From positions 8,700-72,699 of the forward strand of contig JBKJUS010000184.1 in NCBI GenBank assembly GCA_046590575.1: 64,000 nt of DNA, in the 5' to 3' direction. This DNA comes from DATLNF01 sp046590575. GTDB taxonomy: Bacteria; Actinomycetota; Actinomycetes; BP-191. The translations under genes and the position numbers were made by a program. Below are positions 51,408 to 60,895 of this stretch, piece by piece; the stretch's first letter is position 1; each line of letters begins with the position of its first letter. The notes beneath the pieces are model-generated. The model did not search any database and was not told the origin of the DNA. It saw only the letters and a list, made by a program, of their open reading frames with translations.

Positions 51408-53279
51408 TCAGGGCACCGCCTGACGGGCGAACTGGGTCTGGTAGAGCTCCGCGTAGAGACCGCCGACGGCAACGAGCTCGTCATGGGTGCCCTGCTGCAC
51501 AATCCGACCTTCGTCGACGACGAGGATGAGGTCCGCCTCGCGGATGGTCGACAGTCGGTGGGCGATCACGAGCGACGTACGACCGCGAAGCGCGGTGCGC
51601 AGCGCGATCTGCACGGCGAGCTCGTTCTCGCTATCGAGGTGGGCAGTCGCCTCATCCAGGATCATGATGCCGGGTGCCTTGAGTAACAGACGGGCAATGG
51701 CGATCCGCTGCTTCTCGCCACCGGAGAGCCGGTAGCCACGGTCGCCAACAACCGTGTCGTAGCCGTCGGGCAGCGTCGAGATCAAGTCGAAGATCTGCGC
51801 GTCCCGACAGGCCTCGTCGAGCTGCGCCACCGTCGCGTCCGGCTTGGCGTACAGCAAGTTGCTGCGAATGGTGTCGTGGAACAGATGCGCCTCCTGGGTG
51901 ACCGCACCCACGGTGGCGCCAAGGGACTCCAGGGTCACGTCGCGTACGTCGACTCCGCCGACGCGCACCGAGCCTGCTTGTACGTCGTACATCCGGGTGG
52001 GCAGCATCGAGATCGTCGTCTTGCCGGCGCCGGACGGGCCTACGAGCGCGATCATCTGGCCGGCCCGCGCGGTGAAGCTCACGTCATGGAGCACTTGGGC
52101 GGACCGGCCGCTGTCGGTCACCGCGACCGACTCCAGTGATGCCAGGGAGACCTCGTCCGGCGTGGGATAGCGGAAGTCAACGTGGTCGAACTCGATCGTC
52201 GCCGCGACGTTGGGAAGAGAGCCCGCGCCCGGACGGTCGGCGATCAGCGGAGGTAAGTCGAGCACCTCGATGACCCGCTCGAAGCTGACCAGAGCGGTCA
52301 TCACGTCGACCCGAACGTTGGACAGCGCGGTCAGCGGGCCGTAGAGACGAGTCAGCAGAGTGGCAAGGGCCACCACGTCACCGTTGGAGATGCTTCCGTC
52401 GATCGCCAGATGCCCGCCGAGGCCGTAGACCAGAGCGGTAGCCATGGACGCCACCAAGGTGAGCGAGACAAAGAAGGCCCGGCTATACATCGAGACCCGC
52501 ACGCCAATGTCACGGACCCGGCCTGCCCTGCCCCGGAAGGCCTCAGCCTCGTGCTGCGGACGGCCGAAGAGCTTGACCAGCAGCGCACCGGAGACGTTGA
52601 AACGCTCGGTCATCGTGTTGTTCATCTCGGCGTTGAGCACCATGCCCTCGCGAGTCATCTCCTGCAGTCGGTTACCCACCCGTCGGGCCGGCAGGATGAA
52701 GACCGGCAGCAGGACCAGCGACAGGAGGGTGATCCGCCAGGAGAGGCTGGCCATCACCGAGACCGTGACGATCAAGCCGATCGCGTTGGACACCACGCCC
52801 GACAAGGTCGACGTGAATGCCTGTTGCGCACCGATGACGTCACTGTTCAGCCGGCTCACCAGGGCGCCAGTCTGAGTTCGGGTGAAGAAGGCGATCGGCA
52901 TCCGCTGGACGTGTTCGAAGACCGCGCTGCGCAGGTCGAAGATCAGCCCCTCGCCGATACGCGAGGAGAAGTAGCGGATGAGCAGCGAGATGCCGGCATC
53001 GAACACGGCGACCCCCGCCATGAGCAGGGCGATCGTGGTGACCAGGCCACGGTTGCCGGGTCCGATCGCGTCGTCGAGCAGCTTTTTGAACAGCAATGCT
53101 GGCGCAACAGTGGTGACCGAAGCGGCGACAACCAGGATGAGGAACACGATGAGCTCGCGCCGGTACGGCGCGGCGAACCCGACTACCCGGCGTACCAGAG
53201 CACGGCTGATCTTGTTCTGCACCACGGATCGGTCCGTGCTGAAGGAGTGGTAGGTATGCCAGTCGCCGCCGGTGCGCAT
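51408..53279 (-). CDS. ABC transporter, fused membrane and ATP-binding domains
   Basis: 623 residues. Six-helix exporter membrane domain (about 30-330), then the nucleotide-binding domain: ALVGPSGAGKTTISML (Walker A), RLSGGEKQRIAIARLLL (signature), IMILDEATAHLDSE (Walker B) and VIAHRLSTI (H-loop). Type IV (MsbA/LmrA-like) exporter acting as a dimer; substrate unknown. Downstream of, and close to, the acyl-CoA dehydrogenase gene. Confidence 0.93.
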   Translation of the reverse strand: MRTGGDWHTYHSFSTDRSVVQNKISRALVRRVVGFAAPYRRELIVFLILVVAASVTTVAPALLFKKLLDDAIGPGNRGLVTTIALLMAGVAVFDAGISLLIRYFSSRIGEGLIFDLRSAVFEHVQRMPIAFFTRTQTGALVSRLNSDVIGAQQAFTSTLSGVVSNAIGLIVTVSVMASLSWRITLLSLVLLPVFILPARRVGNRLQEMTREGMVLNAEMNNTMTERFNVSGALLVKLFGRPQHEAEAFRGRAGRVRDIGVRVSMYSRAFFVSLTLVASMATALVYGLGGHLAIDGSISNGDVVALATLLTRLYGPLTALSNVRVDVMTALVSFERVIEVLDLPPLIADRPGAGSLPNVAATIEFDHVDFRYPTPDEVSLASLESVAVTDSGRSAQVLHDVSFTARAGQMIALVGPSGAGKTTISMLPTRMYDVQAGSVRVGGVDVRDVTLESLGATVGAVTQEAHLFHDTIRSNLLYAKPDATVAQLDEACRDAQIFDLISTLPDGYDTVVGDRGYRLSGGEKQRIAIARLLLKAPGIMILDEATAHLDSENELAVQIALRTALRGRTSLVIAHRLSTIREADLILVVDEGRIVQQGTHDELVAVGGLYAELYQTQFARQAVP

Positions 53280-53291
53280 GAAACGCCGTCC

Positions 53292-54443
53292 CTAGAGGAA
53301 GGCTGACTCACCGGTGAGCGCGCGGCCGATGAGCAGCTTCTGGATTTGGCTGGTGCCCTCGTACAAGGTGGTAACTCGCGCATCGCGAAGGAACTTCCCC
53401 ACCGGGAACTCGTCGATGTAGCCGTAGCCGCCATGCACCTGCACCGCGGCATTGGCAGCTCGGACTGCGGCTTCCGAGGCGAAGTACTTCGCCATCGAGC
53501 TCTCGAGCGTGTGCTTTTCGCCCCGCTGCTTGCGATCGGCGATCTGCCAGACCAGCAGCCGAGCCGCGGCCACGTCCACCGCGGTGTCGGCGATCAGCTC
53601 CTGGATGAGCTGGAAGGCGGCAATCGGCTTGCCGAATTGCCGCCGCTGAGTCGAGTAGGCCACCATCTGGTCCAGACACGCCTGCGCCAGGCCGGTGCAC
53701 GCTGCCGCCAGGCCAAAACGGCCGTCGTCCAGCGCGGACAGGGCCACCTTGATGCCGGCGCCCTCGTCACCGAGGAGGGCGTCGGCCCCGACGACGACAT
53801 CGGCGAGGTGCACCGCCGCGGTGTCGCACGAACGCAGGCCGAGCTTTCCGTGGATGGGAGTGGTCGACCATCCGCTGGCGTCGGTCGGCACGAGGAACGC
53901 ACTCACTCCCTTGGCCCCGGGGCCACCAGTGCGCGCCATCACCAGTGCGACTCCAGCGATGCCGCCGTTGGTGATGAAGATCTTCTCGCCGTTGATGCGG
54001 TAGGTGTCGCCTTCCCGCACGGCCGTCGACCGGAGCGACGCCGGGTCGCTGCCGTGATCAGGCTCGGTCAGGCAGAAGCAGCCGAGCGAATCCCCGGTGG
54101 CCATGCTCGGCAACCAGCGCTGCTTCTGCTCCTCCGTGCCCCACCTGACGATGCTGCCCGCGACCAGCCCGAGGTGCACGGTGACGATTGATCGGACGTT
54201 GCCGTCCCCCCGGCCCAGCTCCTCGATGAACAGCGCGTAGCTCAGCGGGTCGGCGCCGCCGCCGCCGAAGGCCTCGGGGATGGACATGCCGAGCCACCCT
54301 GCGGACCGCAGGCCGGCCAGCGCTTCGGTGGGAAAGCGCTCCTCCCGGTCGTTGGCGAGGGCCCGCGGTACGACGACGCTGTCGACCCACTCTCGCGCCG
54401 CAGTGCGGACAGCCTGCTGATCTGAGCTGAGCGAGAGATCCAC
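53292..54443 (-). CDS. Acyl-CoA dehydrogenase
   Basis: 383 residues. FAD-linked: GMSIPEAFGGGGADPLSYALF, CFCLTEPDHGSDPASLRST, INGEKIFITNGGIA, QRRQFGKPIAAFQLIQE and the catalytic-Glu segment TTLYEGTSQIQKLLIGRAL. A full, standard member. Two bases separate it from the enoyl-CoA hydratase gene, giving adjacent beta-oxidation steps. Confidence 0.94.
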   Translation of the reverse strand: MDLSLSSDQQAVRTAAREWVDSVVVPRALANDREERFPTEALAGLRSAGWLGMSIPEAFGGGGADPLSYALFIEELGRGDGNVRSIVTVHLGLVAGSIVRWGTEEQKQRWLPSMATGDSLGCFCLTEPDHGSDPASLRSTAVREGDTYRINGEKIFITNGGIAGVALVMARTGGPGAKGVSAFLVPTDASGWSTTPIHGKLGLRSCDTAAVHLADVVVGADALLGDEGAGIKVALSALDDGRFGLAAACTGLAQACLDQMVAYSTQRRQFGKPIAAFQLIQELIADTAVDVAAARLLVWQIADRKQRGEKHTLESSMAKYFASEAAVRAANAAVQVHGGYGYIDEFPVGKFLRDARVTTLYEGTSQIQKLLIGRALTGESAFL

Positions 54444-54445
54444 CG

Positions 54446-55237
54446 CTACTCCCCTGTCCCGGCGAGGTCCCGGAGCCGACGAAGCTGAGCCCGGCGTTCC
54501 GCCACCACCTGGTCGTCATAGGTGCTGTCCGCTGCACGGCGCAGGAGCGCCTTGGTCTCGATGACGGCATCACGCAGCGGGACGAGGAGTGCGGCAACCA
54601 GGTCGTCGACGGCACCAGTGAGCTGGTCCGGCTCAACGACGAGCTCGGCGAGCCCGATCCGCTGCGCCTCGGCCGCACCCACCCGTCGGCCCGTCACGCA
54701 GATCTCCAGCGCGCGTGGGTAGCCGACCAGGTCAACGAGAGGCTTGGTGCCGCCGAGGTCAGGAACGATGCCCCTCGATGTCTCCGCCATCGACAGCTGT
54801 GCGTCACTGGCCAGCACCCGGAGGTCGCAGGCCAGCGCAAGCTGGAAGCCGGCACCGACAGCATGCCCCTGGACTGCGGCGATGCTCACGATATCCGGGC
54901 GGCGCCACCAGCTGAAGGCCGCCTGGAACTCGGCAATCACCTTTTCGGCGTCCCGGTCGGCCAACCGGGCGAGCTCGGTGAACGACAGAGCGCCCGGCAG
55001 TCCAGCCGGCGAGAACATCGCGAGGTCGAGACCTGCTGAAAAGCTCGGCCCGTCCCCGCGCACGACGACGATGCGCACGTCACCGGCCAGCTCGCGCCCG
55101 ATGCGAGCGAGCGCAGTCCACATGGCAGGTGTCTGCGCATTGCGCCGGTCTGGCCGGCAGAGCGTCACGGTCGCTACGGGACCAGTGACGTCGAGTCGCA
55201 GCCCCGCCTCGGTCACCCAGCGTTCGTCGTCGGCCAT
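54446..55237 (-). CDS. Enoyl-CoA hydratase/isomerase family protein
   Basis: 263 residues from the ATG at 55237. Crotonase fold: VATVTLCRPDRRNAQTPAMW, FSAGLDLAMF (oxyanion-hole region), AAVQGHAVGAGFQLALACD and SMAETSRGIVPDLGGTKPL. Catalytic acid in the second region looks like Glu/Asp-containing but not the full E-E pair of classic hydratase, so hydratase or isomerase cannot be separated. In an operon with the acyl-CoA dehydrogenase and ABC exporter downstream. Confidence 0.92.
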   Translation of the reverse strand: MADDERWVTEAGLRLDVTGPVATVTLCRPDRRNAQTPAMWTALARIGRELAGDVRIVVVRGDGPSFSAGLDLAMFSPAGLPGALSFTELARLADRDAEKVIAEFQAAFSWWRRPDIVSIAAVQGHAVGAGFQLALACDLRVLASDAQLSMAETSRGIVPDLGGTKPLVDLVGYPRALEICVTGRRVGAAEAQRIGLAELVVEPDQLTGAVDDLVAALLVPLRDAVIETKALLRRAADSTYDDQVVAERRAQLRRLRDLAGTGE

Positions 55238-55318
55238 GTCATCCCGCTTCGTCGTCGTCGTGAGCATTCTTGCGGGTCGCTCGCGGAAGCACATGTTGAG
55301 CGCGTCGGTGCAGACACG

Positions 55319-55353
55319 ACAACGGCCACGCCCTGGGAGGGCGTGGCCGTTGT
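55319..55353. terminator. Strong hairpin terminator after the histone-like gene
   Basis: Perfect 16-base arms (ACAACGGCCACGCCCT at 55319-55334 and its complement at 55338-55353) with a GGG loop, 17 bases beyond the stop of the histone-like gene on the minus strand. Confidence 0.85.
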
Positions 55354-55369
55354 ACGGCGGAGGTGCGCG

Positions 55370-55681
55370 CTAGGACTTCTTCGCCGCCGCGCGCTTCGCG
55401 GGAGCCTTGCGGGCCGCCGGCTTGCGGGCAGCGGTCTTCTTCGCCGCTGCCTTCTTGGCGGCTGGCTTGCGCGCCGTCGTCTTCTTCGCGGTGCTCTTCT
55501 TCGCTGCGGTGGTCTTCTTGGCGGCTGGCTTGCGCGCCGTCGTCTTCTTCGCGACCGTCCGCTTGGCGGTGGTCTTCTTTGCCGCCGGCTTGCGCGCTGC
55601 GGTGGTCTTCTTCGCCGCTGGCTTGCGTGCCGTCGTCTTCTTTGCGGCGGACTTCTTTGCCGCGGGCTTTGCTGCGGCCAT
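55370..55681 (-). CDS. Lys/Ala-rich histone H1-like protein
   Basis: 103 residues from the ATG at 55681 with GAGGAGG seven bases upstream. After MAAAKPAAKKSAAKKTTARK the chain is built almost only from Ala, Lys, Pro, Thr and Arg in repeats such as ARKPAAKKTTA and KKTTAKRTVAKK. There is no N-terminal HU fold. Such low-complexity basic proteins bind DNA or RNA non-specifically as histone H1-like nucleoid proteins. Ends in a very stable terminator. Confidence 0.88.
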   Translation of the reverse strand: MAAAKPAAKKSAAKKTTARKPAAKKTTAARKPAAKKTTAKRTVAKKTTARKPAAKKTTAAKKSTAKKTTARKPAAKKAAAKKTAARKPAARKAPAKRAAAKKS

Positions 55682-55864
55682 CCCGCAACCTCCTCGACCG
55701 GTGGAGACGACGTGTGTCGTTTCCCTGTTGAGAATGATGAGGCGCCGCTGCGCAGACGGATGCTCAACACGCCGAAGGCCGAACAACGGAAAATCATGCC
55801 GCCAGACGACGCCGAGACCGCAACTCTGCTCGCTGTGGCGCTGAATCCTCAGCGGCGCACGGCT

Positions 55865-56080
55865 TTATCGCTTGTTCTTGCCTCTCGTCGCGCCGCCGCG
55901 ACCGCGAAGCGTTGCGCCAGATTCACTGAGGATGCGATGCACAAAGCCGTAAGAGCGACCGTGCGCCTCGGCAAGCCGGCGGATGCTCTGACCGCCGTCG
56001 TACTTCTTCCGAAGCTCGAGCGCGAGCTTGTCGCGCGCCGCCCCGGTGATCCGGCTGCCCTTCTTCAGGTCGTCCGCCAC
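55865..56080 (-). CDS. Small helix-turn-helix protein
   Basis: 71 residues from a GTG at 56080, chosen because GAGGAGG lies six bases upstream. The sequence ITGAARDKLALELRKKYDGGQSIRRLAEAHGRSYGFVHRILSES contains a resolvase/sigma-like HTH and ends in a basic tail (RGRGGATRGKNKR). A conserved actinobacterial small DNA-binding protein of undefined role. It precedes the histone-like gene in the same direction. Confidence 0.82.
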   Translation of the reverse strand: MADDLKKGSRITGAARDKLALELRKKYDGGQSIRRLAEAHGRSYGFVHRILSESGATLRGRGGATRGKNKR

Positions 56081-56165
56081 TGCAGTCCTCCTCGGTCCCA
56101 CGAGACTTCGATCATGCCGCAACCACGGCTGTAGGCCAACGGGTGAGTCTCCGACGTTTCGACCA

Positions 56166-57767
56166 TCAAGCCAGCGCGACCAGATCCGCCAGGTCGTCGC
56201 TCCACGTGTCCTCGACACCGTCGGGCAGCAGGATCACCCGCTCAGGAGCGAGCGCGTGCACAGCCCCCTCGTCGTGGGTGACGAGGACGACTGCTCCGGC
56301 GTACGTCGTCAGCGCCCGCAGGATCTCTTCGCGACTTGCCGGGTCGAGGTTGTTGGTCGGTTCGTCCAGCAGCAGCACGTTGGCCGACGACATGACCAGA
56401 GCCGCCAGCGCAAGCCGCGTCTTCTCGCCACCCGAAAGAGTGCCGGCCGGCTGCTGGACGGTGTCGCCGGAGAAGAGGAACGCGCCAAGGACCTTGCGAA
56501 GCTCGGCGTCGGTCGCCTCTGGCGGTGCGGCCGAGCGGAGGTTGTCCAGCACACTCCTGTCCACGTCAAGGTTCTCGTGCTCCTGCGCGTAATAGCCCAT
56601 CCGCAGCCCATGACCTGGCAGCACCTCGCCGGTGTCCGGCGCTTCGACGCCAGCGAGCAAGCGAAGCAAAGTCGTCTTGCCGGCGCCGTTGAGCCCGAGG
56701 ATGACAACCCGAGAGCCCCGGTCGACCGCGAGGTCGACGTCAGTGAATACCTCGAGCGAGCCGTAGGACTTCGACAGACCGGTCGCGGTGAGCGGTGTGC
56801 GGCCGCACGGCGCAGGGTCTGGGAATCGGATCTTGGCCACCTTGTCCGCCTGGCGCGTCGCCGCGAGTCCCCCCAGGAGCCGCTCCGCGCGACGGTCCAT
56901 GCTGTGCGCGGCCTTGGCCTTGGTGGCGGTGGCCCGCATCGAGTCGGCCTGCGCCTTGAGGACAGCGGCCTGTCGCTCGGCGTTCGAGCGCTCGCGCTTG
57001 CGTCGACGCTCATCGGTCTCCCGCTGCAGGAGGTAGGCCTTCCACCCGACATTGTAGGTATCGAGCTCGGCGCGGGTGGCATCGAGGTGCAAGACCTTGT
57101 TGACCACATGCTCGAGCAGGTCGACATCGTGGCTGACGATCACCAACCCGCCCTTGTGGGTGCGCAGGAAGTCACGTAGCCAGGTGATCGAGTCTGCGTC
57201 GAGGTGGTTCGTCGGCTCGTCAAGCAGCAGCGTCTCCGCGCCCGAGAAGAGAATCCGCGCCAGTTCGACGCGCCGCCGCTGTCCCCCGGAGAGGGTGCCG
57301 AGCGGCTGAGCGAGAGCTCGCTCGGGAAGTCCGAGCGAGCTGGCAATGGACGCGGCCTGGCTCTCGGCCGCCCAGCCGCCCAGCACGTGGAAGCGATCCT
57401 CGAGGCGGCCGTAGCGGCGTACGGCAGCGTCCCGGCGGGTTTCGTCGTCGTCTGCCATGCCGGTCTCGGCGTCGCGCATGTCCGCGGTCAGTGTGTCGAG
57501 CCCGCGCGCAGACAGGATGCGGTCGCGCGCCAATTGGTCGAGGTCACCGGTGCGGGGATCCTGCGGCAGGTAGCCAATCTCACCCGACCGCGCCACCGAG
57601 CCGGCAGCCGGCAAACCCTCGCCCGCAAGCACCCGGAGCAGTGTCGTCTTTCCCGCGCCATTGCGCCCGACGAGGCCTACCCGGTCGCCGGGACCGACCC
57701 GGATCGACGCGTGCTCGATAAGCGATCGAGCACCAGCCCGCAGCTCAAGATCGGCAGCACTCAGCAT
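56166..57767 (-). CDS. ABC-F family ATPase
   Basis: 533 residues, two ABC domains without membrane helices. First: VGRNGAGKTTLLRVL, TLSGGQRRRVELARIL, LLLDEPTNHLDADS; second: LGLNGAGKTTLLRLL, TLSGGEKTRLALAALV, LLLDEPTNNLDPAS. Between them a Lys/Arg-rich coiled linker (RETDERRRKRERSNAERQ). ABC-F proteins act on the ribosome (translation factor or antibiotic protection). Located directly downstream of the SUF operon. Confidence 0.94.
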   Translation of the reverse strand: MLSAADLELRAGARSLIEHASIRVGPGDRVGLVGRNGAGKTTLLRVLAGEGLPAAGSVARSGEIGYLPQDPRTGDLDQLARDRILSARGLDTLTADMRDAETGMADDDETRRDAAVRRYGRLEDRFHVLGGWAAESQAASIASSLGLPERALAQPLGTLSGGQRRRVELARILFSGAETLLLDEPTNHLDADSITWLRDFLRTHKGGLVIVSHDVDLLEHVVNKVLHLDATRAELDTYNVGWKAYLLQRETDERRRKRERSNAERQAAVLKAQADSMRATATKAKAAHSMDRRAERLLGGLAATRQADKVAKIRFPDPAPCGRTPLTATGLSKSYGSLEVFTDVDLAVDRGSRVVILGLNGAGKTTLLRLLAGVEAPDTGEVLPGHGLRMGYYAQEHENLDVDRSVLDNLRSAAPPEATDAELRKVLGAFLFSGDTVQQPAGTLSGGEKTRLALAALVMSSANVLLLDEPTNNLDPASREEILRALTTYAGAVVLVTHDEGAVHALAPERVILLPDGVEDTWSDDLADLVALA

Positions 57768-57785
57768 GGAGAAGGAGCGCTGCGT

Positions 57786-58103
57786 TCACACATTGAAGCC
57801 GAGAGCGCGCATCTGCTCCCGTCCGTCGTCAGTGATCTTGTCGGGGCCCCACGGCGGCATCCAGACCCAGTTGATCCGGACATCGCTCACCATGTCCTTG
57901 AGAACCGACCGACTTTGGTCCTCGATAACGTCCGTCAGCGGGCAGGCCGCCGACGTGAGCGTCATGTCCAGGGTCGCCACGTTGTCAGCGTCGACGCTGA
58001 TCCCGTAGACCAGGCCCAGGTCGACGATGTTGATGCCGATCTCGGGGTCGACGACGTCACGCATGGCCTCGGTGAGGTCGGCGATCGAGGGGGTGTCACT
58101 CAT
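57786..58103 (-). CDS. DUF59/MIP18-type Fe-S assembly factor (SufT-like)
   Basis: 105 residues from the ATG at 58103, AAAGGAG six bases upstream. DUF59 pattern: LTEAMRDVVDPEIGINIVDLGLVY, MTLTSAACPLTDVIEDQ (conserved Cys) and VRINWVWMPPWGPDKI. Proteins of this family help mature Fe-S proteins. Last gene of the SUF operon, overlapping sufU by four bases. Confidence 0.9.
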   Translation of the reverse strand: MSDTPSIADLTEAMRDVVDPEIGINIVDLGLVYGISVDADNVATLDMTLTSAACPLTDVIEDQSRSVLKDMVSDVRINWVWMPPWGPDKITDDGREQMRALGFNV

Positions 58104-58555
58104 CGATTCTCCTTTTGCGCGACGGCTTGTGCCGTGGCGTCCTTCCAGGCCATCCAGCCGAGAAGTGCGCACTTCACCCGCGCCGGGTAGCGAGCTACCC
58201 CGGCGAAGGCCACTGCATCCTCTAGTACATCTTCATCGGGCTCGACCTTGCCCTGGCCCTGCATCAGTGCCAGGAACTCGTCGGCGGTGCTCAGCGCGTC
58301 CACGACGCTGCGGCCGATGACCAGCTCGGTCATCACCGACGCGGAGGCCTGGCTGATCGAGCAACCACTGCCGTCATAGCTCACCTCGGCGACGGTGTCG
58401 CCGTCGAGGAGAACCCGCAGGGTGAGCTCATCACCGCACGTGGGATTGACGTGGTAGACCTCGGCGTCGAACGGATCGGTCAACCCCTTGTGCTTGGGCC
58501 GCCGATAGTGATCAAGGATGATCTCTTGGTACATCGTCTCAAGCTGCATGGTCAC
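58100..58555 (-). CDS. sufU: SufU Fe-S scaffold / sulfurtransferase
   Basis: 151 residues, GTG overlapping the sufS stop by four bases (ATG at 58549 possible). Zinc/sulfur residues Cys40 and Asp42 (NPTCGDE), Cys65 (GSGCSIS) and Cys129 (RVKCALL). SufU takes the persulfide sulfur from SufS. Also overlaps the DUF59 gene. Confidence 0.95.
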   Translation of the reverse strand: MTMQLETMYQEIILDHYRRPKHKGLTDPFDAEVYHVNPTCGDELTLRVLLDGDTVAEVSYDGSGCSISQASASVMTELVIGRSVVDALSTADEFLALMQGQGKVEPDEDVLEDAVAFAGVARYPARVKCALLGWMAWKDATAQAVAQKENR

Positions 58556-59823
58556 GCGACCCGGAAAAAGCGGCGGACGTGGTGCAGACCGTCAACTAGC
58601 GCGTCGATCTCGGCCATCGTCGTGTAGAGGTAGAACGACGCACGCGTTGTCGCCGGCACGCCGAGGCGTCGGCACACCGGCGCTGCGCAGTGCTGGCCGA
58701 CGCGTACGGCGATCGCCAGCTCGTCGAGCACCTGGCCAACGTCATGCGGGTGCAGCTCGGCCATCGTGAAGCTGATCGCCCCGCCGCGCCCCACCGCCGT
58801 GCGCGGTCCGACGATGGCGAGGCCCGGCACCTCGGCGAGCGCGTCAAGGGCGTATCGCGTGAGCTCCCTCTCGTGGGCTTTGACAGCGTCGAGTCCGACC
58901 TCGCAGAGGTAGTTGATCGCCGCGTGTAGTCCGACCGCCTCGGCGATCATCGGGGTGCCGGCTTCGAACTTGTGTGGGGGGGCGGCGTAGGTCGAGACGT
59001 CCATCGCCACGGTCTCGATCATCTCTCCGCCGCCGAGGAAGGGGGGCAGTTCATCGAGCAACTCACGACGAGCCCACAAGACACCGATGCCGGTGGGGCC
59101 AAGAGTTTTGTGACCGGTGAAGCCGAGCAGGTCCACCCCGAGCTCCTGCACGTCGACAGCCGAGTGCGGCACCGCCTGCGCGGCATCGACGAGCACCAAG
59201 GCACCGACCTCCTTGGCGCGGCGGACGATCCGCGAGGTCGGGTTGACGGTGCCCAACAAGTTGCTCTGCAGGGTGAAAGAGACGATGCGCGTGCGCTCGT
59301 TGAGCAGCTCATCAAGGTTCGACAGGTCGAGGCGACCCTCGTCGGTGATGCCGACCCAGCGCAAGGTGGCTCCGCTGCGCTGCGCGAGGAGCTGCCAGGG
59401 CACGATGTTGGAGTGGTGTTCCATCTCGGTGATGAGGATCTCGTCGCCTGGACCCACATGCAGCGGTGAACCACTCGGCGCGTCGCCGAGCGAGCGGGCG
59501 ACGAGGTTGAAGGCCTCGGTGACGTTCTTGGTGAAGACGACCTCGCTGCGGTCCGGGGCGTTGAGGAGCGAGGCCACCGCGTCGCGGGCACCCTCGTAGA
59601 GAGCGGTCGACTCCTCGGCCAGGGTGTAGATCCCCCGGTGCACGTTGGCATGGTGACGCTCGTAGTAGGTAGTCATCGCATCGAGCACGGCCTGAGGACG
59701 CTGCGACGACGCAGCGCTGTCGAGGTAGACCAACGGCCGACCGTTGACCTCTCGCTGCAGGATCGGGAAGTCCTTGCGGATGCGCTCGACATCGAGGCCC
59801 GTCACGGCCGACGGTTCGGTCAC
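58552..59823 (-). CDS. sufS: Cysteine desulfurase SufS
   Basis: 423 residues. PLP lysine in GFTGHKTLGPTGIG, and the catalytic Cys of group II enzymes in GQHCAAP; N-terminal DFPILQREVNGRPLVYLDSA is typical. Releases sulfur from cysteine for cluster assembly and passes it to SufU. Overlaps sufC and sufU by four bases each. Confidence 0.96.
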   Translation of the reverse strand: MTEPSAVTGLDVERIRKDFPILQREVNGRPLVYLDSAASSQRPQAVLDAMTTYYERHHANVHRGIYTLAEESTALYEGARDAVASLLNAPDRSEVVFTKNVTEAFNLVARSLGDAPSGSPLHVGPGDEILITEMEHHSNIVPWQLLAQRSGATLRWVGITDEGRLDLSNLDELLNERTRIVSFTLQSNLLGTVNPTSRIVRRAKEVGALVLVDAAQAVPHSAVDVQELGVDLLGFTGHKTLGPTGIGVLWARRELLDELPPFLGGGEMIETVAMDVSTYAAPPHKFEAGTPMIAEAVGLHAAINYLCEVGLDAVKAHERELTRYALDALAEVPGLAIVGPRTAVGRGGAISFTMAELHPHDVGQVLDELAIAVRVGQHCAAPVCRRLGVPATTRASFYLYTTMAEIDALVDGLHHVRRFFRVA

Positions 59824-60572
59824 GGAGCAGCCACCGCGGGACGCAGGTGCTCGTAACCCTTGTCTTCGAGAATCTGAGCAAGCTCAGGACCGCCCTGTTG
59901 CACGATCCTCCCGTCGAACATCACGTGCACGAAATCGGGCTGGATGTAGCGGAGGATGCGGGTGTAGTGGGTGATGAGCAGGGTGCCCATCTCGCCCTTC
60001 TCCCGCAGTCGGTTGACACCTTGGCTGACGACGCGAAGGGCGTCGACGTCGAGACCCGAGTCGGTCTCGTCCAGTACCGCGATCTTCGGCTGCAGCAGCT
60101 CGAGCTGCAGGATCTCGTGACGCTTCTTCTCGCCACCCGAGAAACCCTCGTTGACGTTGCGCTCCGCGAATACCGGGTCCATCTCCAGAGCCGACATCGC
60201 GGCCTTCAGCTCCTTGACCCACAAGCGCAACTTGGGCGCCTCACCGCGGATCGCGGTGGCGGCCGTGCGAAGGAAGTTCGAGACGGAGACACCGGGCACT
60301 TCGACGGGGTACTGCATCGCTAGGAAGAGCCCGGCTCGCGCCCGCTCGTCAACAGCCATCGCCAGCACGTCGACGCCGTCGAGGGTGACCGAGCCTCCGG
60401 TGACGGTGTACTTGGGGTGACCGGCGATGGCATAGGCCAGCGTGGACTTGCCGGAGCCGTTGGGGCCCATGAGGGCATGGGTCTCCCCGGCGCGGATGGT
60501 GAGGTCGACGCCGCAAAGGATCTCGGTATCGGCAACGGAGACGTGCAGATCGGTGATCTCGAGCACGGACAT
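59820..60572 (-). CDS. sufC: SufC ATPase
   Basis: 250 residues. ABC-type: ALMGPNGSGKSTLAYAI (Walker A), EGFSGGEKKRHEILQ (signature), AVLDETDSGLDVDALR (Walker B) and the SufC-specific ITHYTRILRYI. Forms the SufBCD complex with SufB and SufD. Confidence 0.97.
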   Translation of the reverse strand: MSVLEITDLHVSVADTEILCGVDLTIRAGETHALMGPNGSGKSTLAYAIAGHPKYTVTGGSVTLDGVDVLAMAVDERARAGLFLAMQYPVEVPGVSVSNFLRTAATAIRGEAPKLRLWVKELKAAMSALEMDPVFAERNVNEGFSGGEKKRHEILQLELLQPKIAVLDETDSGLDVDALRVVSQGVNRLREKGEMGTLLITHYTRILRYIQPDFVHVMFDGRIVQQGGPELAQILEDKGYEHLRPAVAAP

Positions 60573-60574
60573 CT

Positions 60575-60892
60575 TCAGGACTCCTCGAGGCGGACGAGCA
60601 GGTCATCGCCGTCACGCTTGACGGAATAGACAGGGACAGGGCGAGTGGCCGGCAGGCCAGTCGGTCGACCTGAGCTCAGGTCGAAACGTGAGCCGTGCAG
60701 CCAGCATTCGATCGTGCCGTTCTCCACGTCACCTTCGGACAGGGGTACGTCGGCGTGCGAGCAGACGTCGTGCAGCGCGTAGAAATCGCCATCGCTCCGC
60801 ACGACGCAGACGGCGGCGCCGTCGATCATCACGCGCAGCGCGGTCTTCTCTGGCACCTGGTCGACGGAGCAGGCGCGGATGAAGTCGGCCAT
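60575..60892 (-). CDS. Rieske-type ferredoxin
   Basis: 105 residues. 2Fe-2S ligands in DVCSHADVP (Cys44, His46) and IECWLHGSRFDL (Cys63, His66). Such a small Rieske protein is a regular insertion between sufD and sufC in actinobacteria; probably supplies electrons for cluster assembly. Short spacings (two and three bases) keep it inside the operon. Confidence 0.94.
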   Translation of the reverse strand: MADFIRACSVDQVPEKTALRVMIDGAAVCVVRSDGDFYALHDVCSHADVPLSEGDVENGTIECWLHGSRFDLSSGRPTGLPATRPVPVYSVKRDGDDLLVRLEES

Positions 60893-60895
60893 CGA

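Noticed and set aside
55370..55681. Tandem DNA repeat array of separate origin
   Set aside because: The repetition is explained by the Lys/Ala/Pro-rich protein encoded on the minus strand with a strong ribosome-binding site.
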